Origin: Silene conica
Lineage: Eukaryota; Streptophyta; Magnoliopsida; Caryophyllales; Caryophyllaceae
NCBI GenBank assembly: GCA_029255685.2
Contig: CM055313.2
Location: 50,252,579-50,316,578 of the forward strand
Direction: 5' to 3'
DNA: 64,000 nucleotides
The notes beneath the pieces were generated by a model that saw nothing but the letters and a program-made list of their open reading frames with translations, did not search any database and was not told the origin of the DNA. Below, in pieces: positions 29,742 through 40,800 of this stretch. The translations under genes and the position numbers were made by a program. Position 1 is the first letter of the stretch. Every line of letters starts with the position of its first letter.

Positions 29742-30124
29742 GCAAGCTAACACCCTTGTAAAAATCAGATTTTGAGAATTAAGAAATAGAAAAGAAGGTT
29801 TTGAAAACCCTTTTTAGTTCATTGCTTTGTGCTTGAACAACTCCATTACTTCGTGTTTGGAGCCATGTTCCCGTCTTGTTTCGTGTTCTGGACGAGTACA
29901 TGAAGAAGAGTGAGTCCTTGCTTCGTGATCTTGGATGATCTCTTAGGCTTAAACTTGCTTCGTGTTCTGGTTTAAGTCATATCCTAGTCTTGAGCCTTTG
30001 GTTCAAGTCATATCCTTTACTATTGTTCAAATAAAAACCTCAAAATAACAACTCAAAACCGAGACAAAAACAACTCACAAAAACAGCCCCATTTTGAAGT
30101 ATTCATGGGACCATTTTCTGTTCA

Positions 30125-30129
30125 ACAGG
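30125..30129. repeat. Target-site duplication ACAGG (right copy)
   Basis: Partner of 25875-25879, directly after the outer CA of the palindrome. Confidence 0.8.
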
Positions 30130-33100
30130 CCGGTAAACAACGAAGCACATTACAGATATTCTTTACTACTAATAGATTAAAGAATTACACGGATCTTTCT
30201 AAGGAAGGGGGTTAAACATTAGGCAGTACTTTCCGGGCGATCAGTCTTCTCTTTCGTCCTACTTCTACCTATATATACATATATAGATAGTTAATTAGTG
30301 GCTGGCGTAACTCTTCTTTTTCCGCTTTTTCCTTGGTAAAGAGGCCCATCTATTTAAAGAAAGGTTAACTGTCTGGGCGAGATAAGACTGACTCTCTTTC
30401 CTGGTAAATCCTCCATATGTACAGGCGGCCCGGTTCTATGTTGGGGGCAGGAAAGTCTATAATGAACTATCCCCCTATATCTTCTGCGTTCGTTGCACTC
30501 AGGCCAAGGGTCCTCCCTCTCTCTCTCGTATGAACTCGAGTCATTTGTCCTCTTTTCTCTCCTCTTGGTTGAGCTGCGTCACACATAGGTGGTGTGGCAA
30601 CGGCACGCACGAGGCAATAGGCTGTAAATAAAGGACAATGGGCCAAAGGAGGTTTATCAACCCAATGGATTTGTAAGATTTTGCCGAGATCTGATCTACT
30701 CGTTTCATCTCTTATTGTTTTTTCATTCTAATGCGATCCTATTTTAGCCGCTCACTTACGCAGGATGAACATGAATTCATGAAAAAAGAGATTTCAATAG
30801 CGGTGGCAGTCTTAGCAAAAAGAAGAAGCGGCATAACAAGCTCTCTTCCTAAGAAAAATAGACAGGGTCCGTGGGATTTTACTCAAAAGCGCAGGCGTCT
30901 GATAAATTAGACATACCTCTCAGACAGTAATAGTATAGCCTGTGGAGCTTTTCCCTTTGTAATATTAGAGATAGGGTTTTTGCTTGTTTTTTTTATTTGG
31001 ACAATTCCTACGAATAATAAGCTATTAATAAAGAGAGGAGTATATTTCACTTAGGTCGCTAAGATGCCCTGCCGTACTTGCCTCTTCTTCTTAAGAATGT
31101 TAAGATTACGTGATTCAATAATGAGAAGACAGTAGCAGAAGCTCACAAAGTCTTATTCCATTCAACCAAGGTAAGTAGAGTGCAAGGTAGAAGTTTCGTT
31201 CAACGAGTGATCCGCTGCGCTTGCTCGGATCAGAGAGGTCTATAGATTATCCTTCTCCACGGCAGTACCTAAAGACAGGCGCACCACTACTTACTTCTTC
31301 TGCTCGGTAATAAACCTCCTATTTCCGAAGGAGAGGTCCAACCAACCCATGCTTAGATCCTGTGCACTTGTCCACAAGTACTCTTTCCATGATATAGTTG
31401 AGATGCTATATAGATAGAAGAAATGCTTTGGAAAAAGAAGGCTATGTGAGCGCTGGTCGCGTAATTAAGGCTTGTGCGCCTGCTACTTCCGACTTATGGT
31501 CGATCTTATACTCTCCCTCTTTCTTTATATTTTAGTAGGTAGAAAGATGGATTGCGTTATTGGGCGGAATGCAGAAGAACGGAATCGCTCTGGCTTAGTG
31601 GTCGGTAGGATTGAACCTTATCTCGTGGTGGGACTTGACTTACAAGGGAAGAGGGAGGGAATGAGCTCTAAAAGCCTCTAAAAGACCAAATAGATTCAAA
31701 TCAGATACAAAAAAAGAGTCATTCTTTCAAAAAAGCGAAAGCGTAGAAATATCTTTTTTCACAAAACTTGGCGCTCATAGAGTGAAAATCCAATTCAGTC
31801 GAAAAACCCCGGTGAGACAGAACTTTTCCATCCGAAAAGACAATTCCTTAGCTAAAAACCAATTCAGTCAGAAATTCCGGGGCTGGAAGAATTTTTCACA
31901 AAAAAAGTGGGCCCTCAAGGCAGAAAATGGCTTCAGTCGCGAAATCACATATGCGGAAAGAATTTTTTCATAAAAAAGAGACACTCATTAGTGAAAATGA
32001 CGTTCAGTCGCGAAATCACAAGCGTGGGAGAACTTTTTTACCCTTTCTGAGATTCAATTCTGGCTTCTTTTAGGGGAGACTGACCTCTTTATGACCCTGT
32101 TTCGCCCCTTTTTGATGCTTTTCTTCCAAAGCGGGAAAAAGTGACTGAATGGCATTTCCGCTCTGAGAGCCCTCAATTTTGTGACAAGTTCGCCAAACCC
32201 CGGGAATTTCAGACAGAAAGGTATTTCCGCTCTGAGAGCATTCATTTTTGTGAGAAAATTCTTCCACGTATGCGTTTTTGTGACAGAATCGGGTTTCTGA
32301 CCTGAGAGTTCCCAATTTCGTCAACTTTTTCTCCCGGCTATGTAATTTGAGAGACAGGGTTCACTTGCTGAGGTCATTTTGTCTCTATAAAGAGTGTCTT
32401 TCCTGGGGATTTTTGGAACTACAAATGCTTAAAACAAGGTTTAGCAAAAGAATTGCTCGAGTGCATACGAGACGAAGAGATTATAGACTCCCAACAAAGC
32501 TAAGAAAGAGAGTGGGCAATCGGCTCAAAACAAAGTAATGGAACCTTCTTATTCTTAGTTAGAGAGCCTTAGTCAGATTCCACAGAATTCTCTTATTTTA
32601 CATTCATAGAACCCCCCCGGAAATGGTGGAAAAGAGAGCAGCTCCGCTTCTTAGAGCAAGGGCCTTCTAACTCCTTTGGGGCTTAATGAAGCAGCTTACT
32701 TAAAGTTGACCTCTATAGAAAGGCGGGGTATAAAAGACACTTAAAGAGGAGATAAGTGCGTGCATAATAACTCTCTACTAAAGCGCATTCACAGACAGGA
32801 ATTTTTTATAGCCCTTCTTATCGTCTTCAGGTTATTTGGGCTTTACGGCGCTTTAATTTCTTTCTTTGAAGAAGCGCCCTCACCCTGGTCCGAACAGACC
32901 TGACTTGGCCAGTAAACGCCACTTCCTGAACTTAAGAAAGACTTTTAGGCATGTATGCACGGGGGTTCGAAGGAGCCCTGCTGTAAAGGGGAGAGTTAAA
33001 ATGACTCGAGCGCTCGACCATTCGTCGGAAGAGGAGACTTAGAGACGGGGCGCGCTTTCTATATCTTCTGCCGTATTCACGAGAGACTTCCTTCTTTCTT

Positions 33101-34429
33101 TCTATCTGAATTTTTCTTCTGAGTCTGTCTCACCTTAGATGAACTTCTCAGAGAAGGGGAGGTAATGGCTCGAACAAAGGAAGAAGAGGACCGATCGACT
33201 GGAAGGGTAGGACCGGGGTGAAGACTGACAAGGAGATAGAGAGGATTAAGCTAGAGAAGCGTTTATAGAGTCTGATAGAGTTTTCCCTTGTCTTAGACCA
33301 GCCGCTTACTAACTCCATTTGAAGGTTTCGCGTATCAGGATTAGATTGTGCACATTTTCAATAACAATAAGAAGAATGCAATAAAATGATAACAGGAGAT
33401 TCAGAATCTTACTCTTATTTAGCGTGTACTCTGATCTTGCTATCTTATCCATCCCAGACATCCTTCTTAAGAAGTGGGCTTGCTCGACCCAAATCTCTTA
33501 GCTAGCTGACTTAGAAATTTTAAGAATCTCGGCAAACTTCCCTTGACATTATCTGTTGCGGGCTGGCTACTTTCTGACGAATCCATCTCAGCCCCTTATA
33601 TGAAGAAAGAGAAACTTTTTCTTTAAAATTAGAGGGCCTCTTTCAACCGGACATACGAAAGATCTATCTACGAAATAATAAAAACCGAGGATATTTATAC
33701 CTCGACTAAGTGTCCCTTTGAAACTCAACTGACAAGGAGGGCTTTACGGGGACTTCCTCTATAGCTTATGTTATACTACAGCTTAATCGATGCCTTTACC
33801 CTGCCTTTTTACCTTGAGCAAAGAGGGAAATATTCACTACGACAATCTATTCTTTACGACCCATTCGCTCCCCCCAATCGGAGAAATTCCAAAACCCCTC
33901 TCGTATGGTCGAGCCCCGGTCCCCGCTTCTCCTTTGCAGCCGCACCGCCAGGTTCCTTTCCTATCACGCCTCTTCCGTCGACGCACTTTCTCAAATATAA
34001 TTTAATTAGTATGCGCACGGGGGATGAAGACTAGAAGACTATAAGTAGAGGCATAAGCGGAGCTTGGTGATTGAAAGGGAAAGTACCTCCAAAAAGCCTT
34101 CTCAGAGTACCACACCCCTCAAGTTTCTCTTACGCAGCTGATGACATGATGCTTCGGGCTTTCCTCCATTTAAAAAAGAACAAGCAGATGTGAAGAGCCG
34201 TGCTTCTTTGAAAAGGGGTTGCACATGTAATCAAAACCCTAAAGTAGGGTCCGTGTTTTCTACTAATAAGTTTTGGCAGGACCCCTTCTATTAGACTACT
34301 CTAATATATAAAGATACTCCAGAAGATTCTGTGCTATCAGATACTTCTTTTACTACAATCGCATGTCTGGTGGTATTGTCTCCTTCAGATCTGCAACTAA
34401 GGGGTTGATTTAACTACTGGAAGCAACTC
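30130..34429. other. Gene-free background with one inverted repeat array
   Basis: No coding signal; frames are short and unrelated to known families. The array at 31780-32340 is listed separately. A GA-rich stretch near 33170-33250 echoes the motif of 2100-2412. Texture is mitochondrial-intergenic-like. Confidence 0.55.
31780..32340. repeat. Inverted array of a ~70-bp degenerate repeat
   Basis: Four forward units are marked by TTCAGTC at 31794, 31863, 31932 and 32003 (spacing 69, 69, 71). Three reverse-complement units are marked by GACTGAA or GACAGAA at 32143, 32212 and 32282 (spacing 69 and 70). Each unit also carries a GAAATYNC-type segment after the marker, a TTTTTTCA-like run about 35 bases on, and a conserved CTCTGAGAG or CTCATTAGTG segment before the next marker. 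The two blocks face each other across about 130 bp of unrelated DNA. I do not recognise the family; short frames across it are shadows. Confidence 0.8.
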
Positions 34430-34432
34430 TTA
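34430..34432. repeat. Target-site duplication TTA (left copy)
   Basis: TTA directly before the MITE; the same triplet follows it at 34862-34864. TTA or TAA is the standard PIF/Harbinger target. Confidence 0.8.
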
Positions 34433-34861
34433 GGGTATGTTTGGATAGCAAATTGGGAGGGAAAGGGAGGGGAGGGAGATGGAGGGAAGGGAAAGGGAAG
34501 GAAAGGAAAGGGAGGGAAAATGAAGATGGGTTGTTTGGATAACAAAAATAAAGTAGAGGGAAAGAGGGGAAGATGGAGAAGGAAGGTGATTTGAGTGTAT
34601 TGGAGGATGCAAAGAGTTAAGTATATTGGAAAAGCATTTGGCCCTAACATTCTTAAATAAGAGTCAAAAAGATGTTTTCCTTCCAAATCTTGCCAAAAAT
34701 GAAGAGATTCTAGTTTGGTCTAGAGGAGGGAAATTGAATCCTCCCATTTCCTTCCCCCTCCATTTCTCTCCTTCCATTTTTTGTAACCAAACAATGGAAA
34801 TTGAATCCCTCTCTTTCCCTTCCCTCCCCTTCCCTCCAATTCTTTCAATCCAAACACACCC
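34433..34861. mobile_element. Tourist/PIF-Harbinger-type MITE
   Basis: 429 bp with terminal inverted repeats GGGTATGTTTGGATAG and, at the other end, the complement of GGGTGTGTTTGGATTG. The left subterminal DNA is a GGGAGGGAAAGG-type purine array (34457-34520) and the right subterminal DNA is its pyrimidine complement (34795-34842), so much of the element can fold back. It has no transposase and would depend on a PIF/Harbinger transposase in trans. The TTA duplication fits the superfamily. The Pro/Phe-rich frames crossing it are by-products of the purine arrays. Confidence 0.88.
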
Positions 34862-34864
34862 TTA

Positions 34865-37800
34865 GAGTGTACACGAGCGCAGGAAATCGAGTCCTCAGCT
34901 AAATGAGAAAGATTAGATCCACGAGATAGCGCCCTAACTCTCTTGCTTTGCTTGCTTTTAGAAAGAAGTTTGTTTTTTATAGAAAGGGTGGGTCTGTCTC
35001 TATTTAAATATGCTTAAAGATAGGCATTGCATCCTGCGCCGCCTAAAAAGATAAGACTGATTCAGGGAAAGTTAAGTCTCAAGAAAGACATATATTACAT
35101 CTAGCTTCTTCTCTAAGAAAAAGATAGACTAAAGAAAGCCACCTACCTATTAGTTCTCCTGGAACGTACATACTCTTCGAAGTGTATAGGATCTCTCTTT
35201 GTAGGAAGCAGACTTGTAAGCCACTATTCTAGTTAGGGTGTGGATCAGAACAACAAGTTGGGAAAGGAAAACCTCTTTCTATAAAAGTGCGATGGCGGGG
35301 CTGTTTACGAAGGGGCGGCGTAGTTAGGAGACTGGACGAAGCCCCCTTTTCTCAGAATGGTTTTAAGGAAGACTTTGCTTAGATGGGATCTCTACAACCG
35401 TCCATGATATTAGATAAGGCGAGCAGCAGCTCCTATATAGTTATAACTCTTAATCAATCTCGGGTTACGCATTACGATGTGCTAATGTCTATTCTAAAGA
35501 AGACAACCTAAAACATCCTTGACTAAGAAAGAAGCCTGCAGATTAACAAGATAACAATTAGACTAGAGAAAGCCCTCACATTTCGTAAAAGCGGCCGTCT
35601 CTTTTCTTTTCGTAAGGAAATAAATAAAACTTTTCTTACTTAGTAGGGGTTAGACTCTCTTATCTTCTCTCAGACAACGACAAGACTGGGCGCTGGAGCT
35701 ACTAGTATAAAAAGAAAGATTACGAGGGTATAACGCCCTCGCGCAATAGCCCTCTCTACGTCCCTAAATCTCCTAAATTAAATATCAACTTCAAACCCAA
35801 CTTGGACAAAGGAACCACCGTGCTTCTCATACATGCAATTAAAAAGAGCGTGAGTAAGAGCCAGAGCGTTTCCTGGACCGAAAGCAGGAGTAGTACTTTT
35901 CCATTTCCGAAAGAGAGCAAAGGCTAGAGAGGAGGAGTCTTCTCAACGTCAACCAGTCTTTATCTTAGTTTGAAATGCTTTCAAAGGGCTTCCTTCTTGA
36001 TCATGAGGCTGCTACCAGGGAAGTGATGGGACAAGGGTGGGTGGCTCCCTGAATGCTCTGATGTTCTCCAACCATAACCAAATGTGAAGAGAGTTGAGCG
36101 GAGATTAGAGTAGATAATAAGTTGACAACTACTAAAAACCAAAAACCCACTCAGAAAGCCTTATTGGGGGTCAAAGGATAAGTATAATTAACAAAGAAAG
36201 AGTTATTCATTCCGTCTTTAGTTTATATAGGCGCGGCACCCTCTTCTCCTTTGCAGCCTTCACCCCGATCCTCTCGTGGACGCTCGAGCCTCTTTTCTTT
36301 CTTCTTTTGGCACGTTGTTCAATCTATATAAAGAGAGTTACACTTTCTGGTCGGTCTACTTCGTGGGCGAAATTAAGGCACCACCGTCCCTAACCTAAAA
36401 TAATGCAACAAACAAAAGACCTGCAAGAATGCCTATCCATCACAGTATTCCCGCCATACAGGCCTCTTCTCTTTTACCCCAAAAAGGGTGGTTGGGCGAG
36501 CTACTTGTATATAAAGAAGATTCAAATAGGAGGAAGCGTGGATTCGTCTTGAGCATGATAATAGAGTCCCGGTGAGAGGAGTTCTAGCTGTCGGTCGTCT
36601 TTATGGATAAAGGGACCTACCTTACAAGCATTGCATCTCTTCAACAAGGCCTCAGTAGATGGGGAATCGAACAAGAACGATCCAAGTCTCTGGGGAAAGC
36701 TCTTCGTGCCTTGTATAATATAATAAGAGGAAAAGCAACACGCGTCCTAAAAAGGAAGTGTAACTACAAGCAAGAATTACAGCTTAATCCCGGTAAGAGG
36801 TGCGGGCCGCCACATAGGAAGCTTCGGCGAAAGCATCAGATAGCCACCATAGATACCAGCATAGCCTCATTGTTCCATTCGACTCGGTAGAGCGCATATC
36901 ACACGAGACCACCTTAACCTTTAATAGTCGGAGAAATCTTAGCATAGAACAGAACTATAGACTCTCGCTCAAAAAGTAGAGGATTCCCTTGCCAGCTCCT
37001 CTTTTTAGAACTTCAAAACTAAATGACAAGGATCATTAAACAACCTGTCATAATTCTATATTTCAGCCCTAATTAGTAAGCAAGTAGCAAGTGTGGAATT
37101 AATCGATAAACCCGGACATTAAAAGGGCCTTCTTTTCAGGATCACAAGGAATCGAAATCGTCTTAAACTCCTAGATGTAATTGGTCACCGCCCGCCCTCA
37201 ATTTGATGAAATTTAAGATTGTAACTTTAAGTTGTTCTCTTACTCAGAGTCTCTTAGTAGGAATCTCGCCCTAAGTAAGGTGCGCTTCTTCATCAACTTT
37301 TCCCAAGACTCGATCTCAGCCCTTTTTTACAGCTTTCTTTCTTATAAGCATGAGCTCCTTCGGCCTGTCAACTATACGGTGGAGACATTGCTTCATACCC
37401 CAAACTCAATTGAACCCGCTTTAGCAAGGGCTTTTGTTTCGGGTAAACCCAACCTCAGAGTAAGAGCCAGCCTTTCGACGAGTCAAACTAAGGCTCTTGC
37501 TTGAAGAATAGGTCTACCCAAAGGAAGGAGTCTATCAAGGAGGGTACCTTGCTTGCCGCGCCTATCTGTCTTGCTAGCTTCCTTGCCTATTACTTGCTAA
37601 CGCCCATACATCTTCAAGAATAGAGACACATGAAAAAGGTATGATGACACTGACCGCCATGTAATGCTGATTTGCTTAAACTACAACCCTTTCTTAAACA
37701 GAGCTGGGCCCATGTCCTTTCCAACTGGAGTATAGATAGAAGAAAGGATTACCTTGCCTAGTGGCTTAAACAAAGACAATATGACTTGACTTTTCCATTA

Positions 37801-40800
37801 ACCGGCTTTCTACTCAACGTCACCGCCAAAAAGGGGGAAGCTTATAGAGTTACGCCCTTACTCTGTATGTCGGAAAGCAAAGGGCCCAAGCTACTGCTAC
37901 TTGATTCCTGTCATTTATTTAGCTTCCCAATAACACGAAAAATCCGTTGAACAATGAGTAATTGACGAGGTATTATATAATCGTTGAAGGTGCTCTAAAT
38001 CTCGTTATACCCCATTCCACGAAAAGCTTGGGTTGAGATCCTTCACAGCCTTTGTTTAATCAAATAAAAGAAGAAAGTCAGGGTCAGTAGAGTGGCTAAA
38101 TTACTGCACTGGATAATGGTCTGGTGCCCTCGCTTGCTATAACTTTTGGACAAGCATATAAAACTCCTCCCTATTTAGAATAGCAAGCTTCGTACATACG
38201 CGCCTACTTCACTTGTCTGCGCATTCAGCACTAACTCCTCTAAGAGAGCTTTCTCATCCAGCATAAAGGGAGGGATTCCATTTTACAGGCACACACCCAC
38301 TATGAATTAGAATATAGTTTGATTTCCCAATCTAATATGAGGCATATATAGCTAGCCCCGGCTACAGACACAGGGGAAGTTTCTACATTACACAGGGGTT
38401 GGGGTGCATAAGATAAAGTCTAAATTGGGAGCAGGTAAAAGAGAGGATGTCTGCCTTTTTTATTCTTTCTTATAATATAGATGAAAGGCTGTCTTCTTCT
38501 TTGTATAGGAGTTGTAGTTGTAGGTCCTTTTCTGTAGAAGATCCTAGCCCAAGTAAGTGTATAGCAGGGGAGCGGCGAGGCCTTATACTACAAAAGAAGT
38601 TCTACTTAGCACCTTATGAAGCGCACCAATCAAGGACCAGTTTGTTAGAAAAAAAGGCAATAGGAACTAACCCTAATGTATGCAGATGGAGTGGGTACGC
38701 TAGAAACTACTTGACACAAGGAAAGGAGATAGACTCGAGCGTTCCAAGCATAGGAAGGAAATCCGCGCCTTTTAGGCCAGTTGTTGTGCAATTACAAGGG
38801 AATTACCCGAAATAAGAGATTCCTGCACCCGAGCTTGGGACTAAGTCTTTTGTTTTGTGTTTTGACGACGCCTCACTCGGAGAGAGAAAGCCCGTGCCGG
38901 GTGAGCTTTAGACCTAACTTCGCCTTACCTTCTTCAGTCCCAAGCGCCGCCAAAAGCCCAGTAAGTCTACGCAGCACTTCCAATCGGATCAAGGCGTAGT
39001 TGATATCCAAGGAGCCTCGCCATCAGTACGCCCCTTTTACAAGGCGGCACCCTTTACCCACCCACGAGAATTGCTGAATCGATCAACAACTACTGGGATT
39101 CTAGGGAGAACTCTTAGATTATTTATCTTCCTTTTTGGGTTGTAAAAATACCACCTCACGTAAGCCGCAGAAGGAGCAGCTTTAACAAAAACAAAGGAAA
39201 CTTCAGCCTACTGCCCCTCCCAGCTGCGAACCCCTTATGAGTCCCTATGATTTCCAGTCTATGGGCATGAAAAGGAAGTCCAAGAGGGGGGGCTTCCGCT
39301 TATGACTTTCATGCTTCTCTTCATGGTAGAAGAAGTTCCCTTGTAGCTACTGCACCTGTTTAAGAAAAGAGTCCCGTTCATTGGACTTACCATTACATTT
39401 CTTAAAAACGCAAGCATACTCGCGGCTTGCTGCTTCTAGTAGGACTTCTCCTTGTTCGGGCGCTTCTTGCTAGGAAAAAGAAAGCAGTTGTACATTTGAT
39501 GCAAGCCAATCCCACATAGAGGCAGGGTATCCGTCAGACTCAAATGTCGTATTTTCGCCAAAATCTCTTATCCCCGAGAGTTCCTTTGTTGAAACAACCT
39601 TCTCGTCGAAGTGAAGGGCGCGTGCTCTAGAGCAAGAGAGTTTAGTCGCTTGAGGCTATGCTCTGCTCCCCCAAGGTTGATAGATTACACAGGAGACTCT
39701 TTTTGCGGCGATCCTCTATTCACTACATTCTCATTTTCTACGCTATCGTTCTAACACACTCGTTACGTCGAGTACATCGTTTTCTCAAGCAGTCAAGTGG
39801 CTTTTCTATCCATCAAACTAGGGCATCATTCTAATGGCAGGCGGGCACAGGTCTTAGAGTTAGGGTCGTCGTTAATAAGAGGATTGCCGTGGGCAGTTTA
39901 GATGGCTTGGTGGAGGGTGCCAATTTGAATAGGAGAGGATTAAGGCTCGAACGGCCTTAAGTGCACCCATATAAAGTAAAGCAAGGAGAGGTCAGTTATC
40001 CCCTCTAACGCAAAGGGAGTTCTCCGAAGGTTTTGCGTTTGCAGTGGCATCGGATTCAAATAAATGAACCCATTACGCTCAAAGTAGCAATAGACTAAAA
40101 GAACTAGAGAGGTAAGGTAAGATAAATAAAAGTAAGTAGAAGTGCATGTAAACCTTACCAGGTCTCGAATGTCTTTAATGTATAAGACGAAGGTTATCCT
40201 TTACCTTATAATTTGTAAGCAGGACTCGCTAGAAACAGAAGAAGCCAAACGTAGTCATCCGACCAATCCATGCCTCTACTTCTTTGGGCACACTTCTCCG
40301 TTTAGGGAGAGAGACCGCCGTACCTACCCAGCTAGCCCCCTCATTGCATGCATTCCCTTATAGTCTTTATATCTATTATAGGCCCGCGCCTTAAAAGGGG
40401 GATTCTTGCTGCCTGCATCTATTTAGCGCGCCTTCTCGCCCTTTCTTTTTGGCTATATAGGACTGCTTTAAGAGAGCTGACATCATGTTCTATACGATGA
40501 CGGGGTGTCTAGGATGAAACCACTATCTGAGAAACGAATAATAAGGCAGCAAGGCGTTTTCTAAGACTAAGAAGAAGGTTGCCGCGTAGTGAGCCAAATA
40601 TTAAAAATTCGTCATATAAGATGGATTATTTGAGACTCTTCTAATAGAGTTTCTCTTATACAAAAGAGAACAAAGAAAGCAGTTTCGTCAGTCAAAGAAT
40701 ATGACGATATGGAAGTTCGAACCCATAACGATCCCAAATGGACCTAGCTTAATTAAGAGGACCATCAACATGGAATCTTGCTTTTTCACCCCCATCATAT

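Larger units (their letters stand above)
25880..30124 (-). mobile_element. Chimeric gag-only LTR retrotransposon with a palindromic 5' end
   Basis: On the minus strand the parts are a terminal palindrome standing in place of the 5' LTR (30124-29070), a primer-binding site two bases inside it, gag (28918-27590), a polypurine tract (27496-27483) and a 3' LTR (27482-25880). Both outer ends are TG...CA and a 5-bp duplication flanks the unit, so it integrated as one piece. The two end structures are not copies of each other: the 3' LTR is 1603 bp and the palindrome 1055 bp, and they share only family-level similarity around the TATA and Gag-proximal segments. No pol is present. I assign it to Ty3/gypsy only because its Gag resembles the retrotrans_gag family. 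Confidence 0.75.
29070..30124. repeat. 1055-bp near-perfect palindrome replacing the 5' LTR
   Basis: Two arms of 521 bp (29070-29590 and 29604-30124) are inverted copies around a 13-base centre. By eye I find only a couple of mismatches, for example at 29083 against 30111 and a G/A near 29304. Each arm carries LTR features: a TG or CA end, a TATA box, and repeated AACACGAAGCAAG blocks. The left arm is correctly placed as R-U5 next to the primer site; the right arm is its mirror image where U3 should be. RNA from either strand would fold into a hairpin of about 520 bp. Confidence 0.92.

Noticed and set aside
34414..34865. Pro- and Phe-rich frames around the MITE
   Set aside because: They are translations of purine/pyrimidine arrays in the MITE ends.
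38447..38815. 122-codon ATG frame in the background
   Set aside because: No family resemblance, no repeats, no membrane or signal pattern, and its length is near what chance gives in this much sequence.
40705..40730. GTTCGAAC-type T-loop as a tRNA gene
   Set aside because: No acceptor, D-arm or anticodon arm can be placed around it.
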